Positions 49,420 through 60,900 of a stretch of DNA of 64,000 bases are shown piece by piece. This DNA comes from Oxyruncus cristatus (lineage: Eukaryota; Chordata; Aves; Passeriformes; Cotingidae): assembly GCA_013399855.1 (NCBI GenBank), contig VXAY01007404.1, positions 378,931 to 442,930 on the forward strand, in the 5' to 3' direction. The stretch's first letter is position 1. Each line of letters starts with the position of its first letter. A model generated the notes under the pieces. It searched no databases. It was not told where the DNA came from and saw only the letters and a list, made by a program, of their open reading frames with translations. Both the position numbers and the translations under genes were made by a program.

Positions 49420-49568
49420 TACTGAGTACTCTGGCTGTGATCCAGCAAAGCACTCAACTATGTTTTTAGACTTAAGTACGTGGATCATGACACTAACTTC
49501 AGTGGGATTATCCTTAAAGATAAACTAACCTTAAATGCTTTGCTGGATCACAGCCACGGTGCTCAGTA
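49420..49568. mobile_element. Palindromic MITE-like element with TA ends
   Basis: A 149-bp imperfect palindrome. The arms 49420-49452 and 49536-49568 match at about 30 of 33 positions, including an exact 20-bp core, ggctgtgatccagcaaagca and its complement. The inner parts also mirror each other (acttaagtacgtg against a degraded reverse complement, meeting near cttcagtggga). Both outer ends are TA followed or preceded by CTGAG/CTCAG, consistent with a TA target-site duplication as made by Tc1/mariner transposases. There is no coding capacity. I recall similar palindromic repeats from turtle, crocodilian and bird genomes but do not assign a family name. Confidence 0.7.
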
Positions 49569-49737
49569 TTGGGTGAATGCAAATACAGTTTGAAAGGAGA
49601 GTTTTCATTTCTGTATTTTCAGAGAAGGCTCACAAAATACTTAAACGTTCTTTTCAGAATAGAGAGTTCATATGACAGCCAGACTGAATATGTTCAGAAG
49701 GGTGGGATGATTAATAAATCTTGGGAAGTTTGTGCTC

Positions 49738-49773
49738 AAACAAACCGGCAAACAAACCAGCAAACAAAAAACA
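49738..49773. repeat. 12-bp tandem repeat (aaacaaaccggc-like)
   Basis: Three consecutive units at 49738, 49750 and 49762. The third is degenerate. Confidence 0.85.
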
Positions 49774-52700
49774 TACTTTGACTTTCCAAGGTTCAGATAT
49801 TGTTTTTTTTTTTATTTAACACAATGACTGAGTATGGACAGAGATACAGATAAAGCTGAAGAAACCAAGTGAAAGAGTGGCGATAGAGGCAAACAATGTT
49901 CTCTATTTTCCTATGCCAAATTTCTTTCCCGATTACTGCTGTGGCCTCCATTACTTCCATAATTGAAAAGAACAAAAAGTCTCTAATTTAAAGCATGTAT
50001 GAATACCCTAACAGAATGTACGTCAATTGATTTAAGACAATAGAGTCTATCTAGCTAGACATAAGTGACATTTTTATGGGATTGATGTTGTTCCGCCTTA
50101 AAATAACAGGAAAGTAAGCTTAGGAAACAAAGAATATTTCAGAAAACAAAAGCAAGCCTGTGCTTTTCAGCATTATATATTAAGATTACTAAATTTGTCA
50201 TTGGTATGCAAGTTTTGAACTTTCCTCATGTCCGGATGAGCACAGGAACCTGCTGAAGGAAGACAGAGGAGCCATACTTGTCTTTCGAAAAGCAAAGGAA
50301 GTGAAAAGAACCTATCATGTGTACACTTCCACCATTCACCTATTCTTGATATGCAGCAAGAAAGGTTTGTCAGCAGTTTTTCTTTGATTGTTCATTATTT
50401 TCAGGCCAAAATGTCAACTGATTGGGCCTCAAAATTTGTCTTCAAACAGTAGCTGTCACAACAAGTACACTCAGATAGTGAAATGGGCTGTGCAACACTG
50501 TTTCACCAGGGTGATTATATAACTTGAACAAACATATGTGGTAACTGCAGCGTCCTGGATAGCCTGACTGCCAAAATGACAGCCAAGTCACATTAAGCTT
50601 TCTGTAAAAAAGAAAAAGAGAACATGTCCCCTAAAATAGCATACAAAAACCTAGGGCTGCTTCAGCAAACTTGGCCACATACAGTTTTCTCGAAGGCTTG
50701 AATCATATTTAAAAATAATACGCAATACACACAATAGGGCTCCATATATCAAGGGAAATAATTAAAGACAGCATCACACTTTCTAGCTAACAGCTCTCAT
50801 TGTAGCAATGGGCAGCTCTGGTAAAAGTCTGCCACAGTGCACCCTGAAGTACAATCAAATCAAACTGATAAAAAATTCTATCAGAGGTTACTGAACATGA
50901 AACACTTTTGAACTACAAAGTGCCCAAGCAACTCAGCATGTGTACTTTTTTTTTTCCCCCCTAGGTTTATCTTATTCCCACAATTCAACTTCTCACCTTT
51001 TCATCATATCCATCAATTTCTTCCTTGTTGAGAAACAATTGTATCCTAGGAATCTCTTGAACTCATCTATACCCTTTTCTTCTTGAACCTTGAACCTTGT
51101 TCTATGGTTTTATTATTTTTATAGAAGCCATGCTCTAATTTTCTATTTACTCCTAGATCCTTAATGCAAAAAGATGTTCTTCACAACCAGAATCTGTCAC
51201 CAACACCTATCAGGTTCTTTCATAAACTGGAAAGCTTTTGATTCACCTCTTGAAATTTGAAGAATGCTCTCTAGTTATGCAGACACATTTTATGTCTTCA
51301 CCAAATATGTAAAATGTTTTAGGACATGTTTTCTTGGCTAAATTCCCATAGATCTACCTTTTTAACTACCTAATCAAGTCAGATAAAACCATAAACATTG
51401 AACTGCCTGATATCTGGTTTCCATCATACATAGAATTTTATCTCTCAATTTATGCAGCAAATATATAAGAGGTTACTAGTTGTATGCAGTATAGGAATTC
51501 ATTGTGTGGTCTTCTAAAATGCCTTTGCAATTTTTCACAAAAGCTTAATTTTGTTTGACTGAAAATTCCACTTGGCTCCAGTACGTGAAAATATTTTAAT
51601 CTGTAGTTCATTGATCCCTGTCTAACTCAAATCAAGAGTTACTTACACTTTCAAAGTCAATATCTCTTCCTTATCACCTGTTAAAATCACTTCAGTTACT
51701 GTAACAGATCTTTTCCTGGGAGGAAAGTGTCACTTGGGAAATTCATCAGAAGAACTAGAATTGCTCAGGTACTTCATCAAAGAGACTGAGAATTAAAAGC
51801 ATTCGTAAAGAATTTTTTTTTTTTTTCCGGGATTATACTTAGTTCTGGACTAAGGTATTTTGGTGAAGGCCCCCAGCAGCTGGTACAGTTTAGGATGATC
51901 TTGAGATCAGTCCGTTATCTAAGCTCTTGGTTTGTTTGATCAAATTTGTTTGTTAACATCACACTGATGTTAAGTCAGGTTTTCAGCACTTAAGCGAACT
52001 CTTTTACAGAGTCACTTCTCAGTCTTCAGAATAGCAACATACAACAATTGAGCTCTTGATTTTGAACCCAGAATATCACATTGGCAGGCTTACTCAAACT
52101 GAAGGTGCTCATTAACTCTAGAGACAAGTCTCCAGCTGTGAATATGAATGAAGTTAAGATCAAAATGAAAGGTAAAGCCTGAGTTTACACTTCAGTAGGA
52201 AAAGAGGAACTCAGAATTTTTACCGTTTATCTTTTAGACTCACAAAGAAAATGAACAGAACAAATGTCACACAGAAAATGGAAGCATGCTTAGGCAGAGA
52301 AAAGGAAAATATTTCCTTTATTTTACCGGTATATGAGTATGTTTGATACAGACTTCTCTCTGTGTCAGTCTTGTTGGGTGAATGTTACTGCGGTGTAGTT
52401 CATCTAACCTCAATAGCAAAATTAAAATAAAGCTCCATTCTCAAGAAAACTAACAAATGCAATCCATTCTGGTAGGCAGTGGAGATGTTTATACTTAATG
52501 CCTGTTTTGAATTAGTGACTAAGCATAAGTACAATCTAGATTTCCATCTGTTGGTAGATAAGTGTTTTAAAAACTGGGAAATGAGAATTTACATAATAAA
52601 TGTGATGTATTACCTACTTGGTAATTTAATCAAAATTACTCCATATTAAAAACTGAAAGTGGGAGAAAATACAGTCATCAGATTTAATCCCTTCTTTGGA

Positions 52701-52960
52701 TGTAGCTCGACAACACTGGTGTTAAAAGGGGTTAAGGTATCTCCCTCTTCTTCCTCCTCTAAAATGATTCCTCTCATCTCCAACTGCTTCTTTCTCACTT
52801 CATATTTGCCTGAATCTCTGTGCAGCAATCCCACTTCTCTGGTGTCCACTCTGACACATCTGCTCTTGAAGGCAAATGCATATAAGAGTTTGTGAAAGGA
52901 AGGGGTCAATAAACCTACTCGGCTTGTCAGGACAACACAAAAATACTTGCTTCTCTTGCT

Positions 52961-53061
52961 TTGTTGGTTTGGTTTTGTGCCTCTGTGTGTTTTGTTGGGT
53001 TTTTTTTTTGTTTGTGGTTGTTTTTTGTTTGGTTGGTTTGTTTGTTTGGTTGTTTTTTTCT
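52961..53061. repeat. GT-rich low-complexity tract
   Basis: Mostly (GGTT)n, (GTTT)n and T-runs. The 120-residue minus-strand frame owes its Lys/Gln/Asn/Thr-rich C-terminal part to this tract. Confidence 0.88.
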
Positions 53062-53296
53062 ATCCAGGTTTAGTTTATTGAATTGATTTACTACACAGAC
53101 AATGTTTTGATGGTTCAAGGTTGAGAAGGGTTGTACAGCAAGAAATGTTGAAGTAGCAGAGGGAGAGGAGTATTTCACTGCTTTTTGAAGGTAGGAAGCT
53201 CTTAAGTCATCTGAGGTTTCTACATAACTGCACCGATAGGACATGATAGTTTGAAGGCGTAACAGGGAAATCTGATGTGGTATTGCCACATGAAAG

Positions 53297-53372
53297 CCTA
53301 ACTTATAAATATACCTGACTTTATAAATATATAAAGTATATAAGTATATATAAGCCTGACTTTATAAATATA
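53297..53372. repeat. 17-18-bp AT-rich repeat, three copies
   Basis: cctaacttataaatata (53297-53313) is followed directly by cctgactttataaatata (53314-53331). The latter is repeated exactly at 53355-53372 after a TA-rich spacer. Confidence 0.85.
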
Positions 53373-55659
53373 CCTTCAAAGTCAGATAATTTAGATAATT
53401 TAGTTTTGTCTCCAAATACATTAACAAATTTTTTGAAGAACAACACTCAGCAAAGAATGTAAGATCCTACCAACTTCTAGATCAGATGCTCAAAGTTAAA
53501 TGAGATTGATAGATGAATATTTGTTATAGTACATCTGTGAGTGCCCAGTGCAAAAACAGGGATCTTGAAGTTTCTCCCAGGGCCCATGTTTTGTAGTCTA
53601 TGAATAAGCTGAAAAGATTATTTTTGACCTTGTAGAACGAACAACTGCAGAGGTAGGAATCTCTTACAGAGAATGCTATGCCAGGAACCAATATGCTTTT
53701 GCTGACATATGAACACTTTTGCTACAAACAAAATGTGATGCAGCTGGCTGTCTATCTGTACTCTGTGATAGTATAGGATTTTAATGGGGTTTTGCTGACA
53801 CAAAACTGGAATAACATAGTGCAAAGCAGTCCTGTACTGAAAATGAGTGTCAACTTATGCTAACACACTTTATCATATTATTCTCTATCCTCTTGTAATG
53901 GAATAAAAAGTTATTAGCTTTTCTGAGCACTTATTTGCATTGAGAAAGCAAGTTAGCGTGCTGCCTGTGTTGGTACATAGATCTTATTCCCATTAGGTTG
54001 AAATTAATTCTACATCAATTAATCTGTATGGATTTGTTTTCCTTCTTGCCGGGTGTATTGTATTGCTCTAGATGACACAGAATATAATTTCCTTTAACAT
54101 GTTTTCATTTTTGGTTTTGTATAGTCCCCCCAGCTTTCATTAACATGCACATAGGTTAAGCTTTCTTTGACTTCAACTCACCCTCCTCGAACGTTCTGGT
54201 TTTTATCTCTGCTTTAATTGTGTAGCTCTGTGAAAGCATTTCTTCCTTCTTTCCTCTGTAGCCAAAAGAGGTCTTCCCTATTCCCCTCAGCTTTGTTGGT
54301 GTGATTGCTGGGTAGAGCTACTTAAGGTCTCACAGCAAGACCCTTTGAATTTTTTTTTGTTCACATTTGGGTTTTCTTTGCTAGAGGAAAACATAGGAAA
54401 CCACTGCACATTATGTGTCAGAGCACAGTCTTTACACTTTTACACCATCCTTGCATTTGCTGTCTAAGGCCCAATAGCACTGTTACCATAAATTTTATAT
54501 CTTGCAATTTTATCTGAAAGACAAGTCATTCTGGAATATATTTGGATACGGCACAATCTGAGGGTACAATTGCATTAGCTCCAGTTTGGAAATAGACTGG
54601 AATTCAGACAATCTCTTAAGACATAAATGTGTGTATATCTTTGTAAGTAAAAGTTCAGATATTTATGATTTGAGGGTCCAAAGGAGTTGATCTCTAGCTT
54701 AATCTAAAGCCTACTGAACCAGTAAGAACACTTCCTCTGTGTAGCAGAGTAGCAGCAGCTACTTTTGTAGTAGGTCCCTTGTGCAGTATCTGTCCTCCAC
54801 TAATGACCTGTGCCTTGTCCTCTGACTCAGCAAAGAAAAGGAAAGAGAATCTTAATTAACAGCTGATATAGGATGCATCCTTGATAATCAGTGCTAAAAA
54901 AATAACACTTCAGTAAAAGATGTAAATGCATTTATAAAAGCAAGATTAAAATTATAGGCCTTTACAACTAATTTATCACTGTTTGCAGTTTCCAGTCCAT
55001 GGCAAAAGAAATAACAATAAATATTTACCAAAGGAAAAGGAATCTGCATTTAGAGCATTTTAATAAATGTTTAAAAGGAAATCAGCATAGATCACTCGGT
55101 TTTGGCTATCACTTTTATTTTCTATCTGTCTGTCTTTGATGGATGTTGTTCATGCTCTTTAGTTTACAGTAACAAGCAGGGTTTTAATTTTTCTGTCTTC
55201 TTTCTCTCTAGTGCCAGGCTATGATGGATGATGTGACAAGATGATTCATCAGGAAATTCTAAAACCTGAATACAAATTAAATTAGTAATATAGGATGCAG
55301 ATTTGCATTCTCTTTTGACATTGTTGCAACTGGATCTGATACTCTCTTGTATTTCCATTTTACATGTTTAATCTTGATAATAATACCAACTCAGCATAGG
55401 GATATCTTGTATTTTGTTTTGAGTCCATCAGCATGCAGTATTGTCCTAATATAGTTTGTGCCAGTATTTGAGCTGCAGTGTTCGTATTTTTGTATTGAAG
55501 CAGCAGCAGCTGAAGGATAGACAACTATCTCAGAACCAAGGACTGGATTTCAAACCAACCACATTCCATTCTCTAAAGAGTGTTTCTCAAACATCATGAT
55601 ACTGTTTTTCCAAGTACCATGTTGTTCTTAAAGACTAACCATTCATAACATATGAACCA

Positions 55660-56397
55660 TGCGCACCCAGTGATGAAATGGTAACAAGTCCAAGGGCAAT
55701 CACGAGAAACTTCAGGGCCTTGGGAAGACTGGTTAAGGGGTCAGGAGAACAAGTAGTATTCTCCTCTACCCTGACATTGCAAAGAATGATGAGGGAAGAA
55801 ACCAGAAGAGCTAGCAGATCAATACCTGGCTTTGAGCCTGGTGCCACTGGCAGAATTTTGAGGGTTTTGTTCATGGGTCAGTTTACACTATAGGCCTGCT
55901 GGCAACAGGTGGGGTACACCTGTCTTAAAGAGGGAAAAGTAAGTTAGCAAATGCAACGCCCATGTGCACAAAGGCCAGAAGGAGGACCTGGGAAACTACA
56001 GGCCTGTCATCCTGACCCCAGTCCCAGGGAAGGTCATGGAGCAGATCATTTTAAGTGGCATCACATTGTATGTGCAGGAACACCAGCAGATCAGGCCAAC
56101 CTAGCATGGGTTTAGGAAAGGCAGGCCCAGCTTTACCAACCTGATCTCCTTCTATGACCAAGTAACCCACTTAGAGGATGAGGGAAAGGTTGTGAACCTT
56201 GCCTGCCTGGACTCCAGCAAAGACTTTGACACCATCTCCCAAAGCATTCTCCTGGAGAAACTGACTGCTCATGGCTTGGATGGGTACACTGTTCACAATG
56301 TAAAAAACCAGATGGATGGTTAGGCCCAGAGAGTGGTGTTACAACCAACTGGCAGCTGGGCACTATTGCTAAACAACTCTATGATTATATTCTATGT
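55660..56397 (+). mobile_element. CR1 LINE with internal deletion (ORF1 esterase joined to ORF2 RT)
   Basis: The first part (about 55660-55937) resembles the esterase-like domain of CR1 ORF1: PSDEM, then NFRALGRLVKGSGEQVVFSS, and a later GLLATGG-like segment. At about 55950 it passes directly into the start of the ORF2 reverse transcriptase (KEDLGNYRPVILT, PGKVMEQIIL, HGFRKGR). RT motif A is degraded to CLDSSKDFDT (about 56204-56233), and the remnant continues to about 56365. It ends near ctatgattatattctatg, which resembles a CR1 3' tail. The ORF1 C-terminus, the endonuclease and the rest of RT are missing. In-frame stops (for example before HGF) show it is dead. Confidence 0.85.
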
Positions 56398-57302
56398 TCC
56401 AATTTTTTTTCTTTGACTCTCCTGAAGGGTAACATTCACCGCAACAATTGCTTTCCTCAAGGTTAGGATGTCTGAGTTCCTAAAAGGTCTACTGCAGTTA
56501 AATGATTCCTTGGAATCCTTATGAGATCCTCTATCCTCCATGTAGAGAAAACAAAGGTTTCCTTGTAGACAAAAAGAACAGTGATAGAGGAACTAAAGAC
56601 AATTTTCATTTTTTCTTCCATTGCAAGTGCATTTTCTTTTACACTCAATTTCTACTTTGGAAAGTAATTCCATAGTTAGTTACTCTTGCATGAGACCTCT
56701 GCTAGGCACAAGTCAACACACACACTCATGCATACGCACATACACGCACAAAGAAGGCTGTGATGCTGATGCTTTTCTGAAGAAAGAAATAACTGTTCAG
56801 GAACTTAAAAATTGATACTTGTAGAAGTCAGGGAGGATTAAATAAATTTACACAACTAAAAAGGTTACTAGTTTTACCTGTTGAATCATTAATGTTTCAG
56901 AAAATGTGGAAGTTGTTGTTGGCAAAGAGAAGCTGAAACAAATCTCTCTTGGGCCAGGAACAAAGAAATCATCATGCCTGTGTTCTCATCACGCAGTGGT
57001 GATACCCTTGGGAGTCAGTGTGCTCTCAAAGGGACTACTGCAATATCCCTCTCACTGGGAATATAACTTTTGTGAAACTAGATCTTGAGCAGTGAATATT
57101 TGTAGAACACAGAGTGGCAGAAACACATCACTGGGAAAATAAGACAAAATGGGTAAATCTACAAGTTCACAGGAAACACTTTGGACAGGAAAATGATTGA
57201 TTTTTTGCATCTGGGAATTCATCCTCTTAAAATAAAGAGGAGGTAGAATGATTGTCTGGTTTAATTATAAGACAAAACACAAGAGAAAAAAAGGATGGAG
57301 AG
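56398..57302. other. Non-coding DNA between two CR1 pieces
   Basis: About 0.9 kb with no recognised gene. It has a CA-rich patch at about 56715-56752. It does not look like CR1, so the two CR1 pieces are either separate insertions or one element later interrupted. Confidence 0.6.
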
Positions 57303-57994
57303 CTGATTGAGAGCAGCCCTGCAAAGAAAGACATGTAGATGACGGTTGATGAAAAACCCAACATGAGCCAGCGGTGTGTGCTCACAACATAGAAAGCCAA
57401 AAAAATCCTGGGCTGCATCAAAAGGAGCATGGCCAGGAGGTTGAAGGAGGTGATTCTCCCCTTTCACTCTGCTCTTGTTAGACCTCACCTGGAGTACTGC
57501 ATTGAGCTCTGGTGTCTCCTACATAAGATGGACAGGGAACGGTTGGAGCAAGCCCAGAGGAAGGCCATGAAGTTGGTGAGAGGACTGGAGTACCTCCCCT
57601 AAGAAGACAAGCTGAAAATGTTGGGACCTGGAGAAGAGAAGGCTGTGTGGAGATTTCATAGCAACCTTCCAGTACCTGATGGGGGCCTACAGGGAAGCCC
57701 CAGAGGGACTCTTCATCGAGAACTGTAGTGATAAGACAAGAAGTAATGGGTACAAACCATAAAAGGGGAAATTTAGGTTAGATATTAGGAAGAAATTTTC
57801 CACTGTGAGGGTGGTGAGACACTAGAACAAGTTGCCCAGGGAGATTGTGGGTGGCCCAGCCCTGGCAGTGTTCAAATCCAGATTGGATAAGGTCTTGAGC
57901 AACCCGTCTAGTTGGAGGTGTTCCTGCCTGTGGCAGTGGGGGTTGGGATTTGATGATCTTTAAGGTCCTTTCCAAACCTTTAACATTCTATGAG
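57303..57994 (+). mobile_element. CR1 LINE 3' part
   Basis: 5'-truncated CR1. It contains decayed C-terminal ORF2 sequence (gagagcagccctgc, then an NMSQRCV-like start, SALVRPHLEYCIELWC, QRKAMKLVRGLEYLP), the conserved gatattaggaagaaattttc block, and a 3' UTR ending in tttaacattctatgag. Several stops and frame changes are present. It is more diverged than the copy at 14674 and of a different subtype. Confidence 0.92.
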
Positions 57995-60900
57995 GTATAG
58001 AAGGCACTTGATTTTAGAGTATCCTTGAAATGCAGAAGATACATACCTCAGAATATCATCAGAAGTATACCAGGACACTTCAGAGCAATGAAACCACTAA
58101 GTCAGGGAAGGGGGTTTTATTGTTTATTGGTTTTGTCTGATACTTTTCACGCAGTCTGACATATAGCCTGATGGCAATTTGCTTTCAAGTATGAGCAAAG
58201 TGCTCATATGTGTAATACCCATACCTATTACAAATTCTTGAAAACACCTATTGTAAAGCTAAAAGAATTTCATCTTCATCCAGAGCTGCAGGAGGTGCCT
58301 AGGGAAGGTAAATCTTATTTCCAAGACCTAGTCTTTCTGGGCCCTTTGGTGCCAAAGGATTATCAGAATCACTAGGGAAGCTCATATTTTATGTGCCTCA
58401 GGCAGAGGCAGAGAATGTCCAAAGAATGACTTATGGGATTCAAAGTCTGTAAAAGCTCTCACAGCAGTCCTGCCGTGTTCAAGCAAAGGTGCTCAATTAA
58501 ATCTATGACATATTTTGTTTTCCTTCCTGTGCTGACTTTGTCACATTCACAGCTAAATTTAGTCTAATTTGAACAAAACTTACAGATTAAAGGCATTCTA
58601 ATCAAATTTATATTCTGTTTGTAAATATAATTAAAACATATGCATTCTTTATATTTTCCCCATATGTATCATAGGACCATAAAAACACCTATATGTATCT
58701 CTCCTTTTTACTTTCTTTGAAATGTTCTTCCCTCTAAGATGTATCACAAACGTGACTGTTTCTCAGTCCACAAAGTAAATTCGCAGTTTTTGACTTATAC
58801 TCTATGTATTCATGACCTGATAGTATTCAGTGTGAGTGAAGGAAACGGGGACATCATATCTGAAAGCACATTTAGATGTTCCAATTTGGGTGGAAAATAG
58901 CCATCATTCCAAGTAATGCTTGGAAAAAAACCCGAACAACCACCTTTTTGTTCCACAGTAATTCCAAAGACTTAGCGTGAACTGTTGCCATAAATAGCAG
59001 TAGTTACTGAAAATGCTGTGGGATATATTATAAATGTGTTTGAATTACTGTACCAGTGCTGTGTAAAAGGCCATATGACTATGCAAAAACCATGCTGGAT
59101 AATTAAAACCAGAGGAAAAGTTGTGGGATGCAAAACAAGCTATAATCACCAATTCACCCATCCATTTCTACCTCTTGAATTTAGGAGCTTCTCAGTGAGG
59201 TGAAGATAAATAAATACTAGAGAAGGAAAAGAGAGGAAAACAAGTAGTATACTAAAATGAAAACTTACAAAGGAAAAGATAATGTGCTATGAAAGTTTAC
59301 TTTTTCTTTAACTGAAAGAGAGGGAAAAAAGGAAGGGAGACTACGCAAAGTTCTTCAGTTAAGCATTACAGGTTACTTCTACAAACCTGGGGAGATAAAA
59401 CATCCCCACTTATTAAAACTAATCTCATATCTGTGTCAGGAATACATTTAAGATATCTAGTCATGGTTTCAGTCTTTCTTTGTCTCCAAATCAGGTAGGA
59501 AACAATTTAGCTGTCACACACTGGGACACAGTTCATTTCTAAATGTTCCTTTTTTTATAAAGTTTTAGACAAAGAAATTGGGGAAAAAATACTGTCTATG
59601 AAATATTGTTATAAAAATTATACCCTTATTTGCTAAAACCAGAACTATTTTTGTAGACTGAAGTTGTCCCTTAAGGGGGAGGCCATCATACTTCTGGATT
59701 TTCCAGCTTCCTTGGAATAGGCAGATTTTAAAAAAAAAATAAACTAAACCCACCCAGAGGAAGGAAAAAAACCTCCCAACAACAAAAAACCTTGATGAAA
59801 AGTTTTATTAGCTTCCCCTTGGATCTGGCAACCAATATCAAAAACGTTTGCATTGTTCTCTTTTGAATCATTTGAAATTTTCTCTTCATCATTGACTATA
59901 TAAAGCATACATTGTGCATTACCTTCCCACCTCTGGCATGTGAAATTAAAAGAGAGAAATGAATTTACAGAGGACCGTGATGAAAAAGGATTCCCATTTT
60001 TCTATAGATGTATGAGCGCACTATATGTAACGAATGGCTGTCTGGAACCCAAAGATACCCATGACAAATTTCCTCCAAACTCATGACTCCAGCCAGGCAG
60101 TGAACAGCTCCTGGATTTAGAGAGCAGTGAAGAAGGCCTCTGTGACACATGAAAGAGGCAGTTTCTATCATGTATTGCATTATAAGGCCAAGTGCCTAAG
60201 TCCTTGGCTAGTGCTTTAGTAGCTGTAAAATCCCACTTTTCATTTTACTTTTCTTGAAGTGAGGAAAGTCTCTTTCAGTAACACCTCCTAGTCAGGTCTG
60301 AGAAGTGGGTCCTGGGTGACTCATCACTGCATTCCTCAGAATTCCTTGCCAGGTGAGAACTGAAGTTTTAGGGGGGTTCTTCATGTCATCCATCACCTCC
60401 ACTACATTAACCCAAAATCTAAAGACTAAATCTCATTTAAGAGTAGTAAGTCTTTGTACACAGAAAATTACTTTGTCTATTTTGAAGAAGCTACCATATT
60501 TTTATCCTATTATGGAAATGAATGTTGTGTCTCAGAATTCCAGTTTTTCATAGTGAGGTTTTAGCTAGGCACTTAAAGGCACTGGAAATCTGACATTTGC
60601 AGGCAAGAGAGAACTTCATATGAATTACAGCTTTAGTCAGGATAGTTTGTGTTCTGGATGTCAACGAAGGGCACAAGAGGGAAAGGACTGAGTGGAACAG
60701 GGAGTTTGTGTGAATGACTTCAAGCCACTGGGTGAGCTCAGGGCAGACCCTGTGCCTATGAAATCATTTTCTATTGTTAGCCTGTACAAAATGTTTGACT
60801 GTAAGACCAGAGGGGAAGTAGGCTGGTTTTGTGCCAGACTACTGTTATGAGAACAGTGTATGGCTGCTGCACTGCACATACAGAGCAAAGAATTGCAGAA

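Larger units (their letters stand above)
49569..55659. other. AT-rich non-coding DNA
   Basis: About 6 kb with no recognised gene. It contains a CAAA-type tandem repeat, a GT-rich tract and an AT-rich repeat (listed separately). The block at about 50210-50600 is less repetitive and could be a conserved non-coding element. Confidence 0.6.

Noticed and set aside
52927..53289. 120-residue minus-strand frame
   Set aside because: Its C-terminal part comes from the GT-rich low-complexity tract. The rest matches nothing I know.
56133..56363. 76-residue minus-strand frame
   Set aside because: Antisense shadow of the CR1 reverse-transcriptase remnant.
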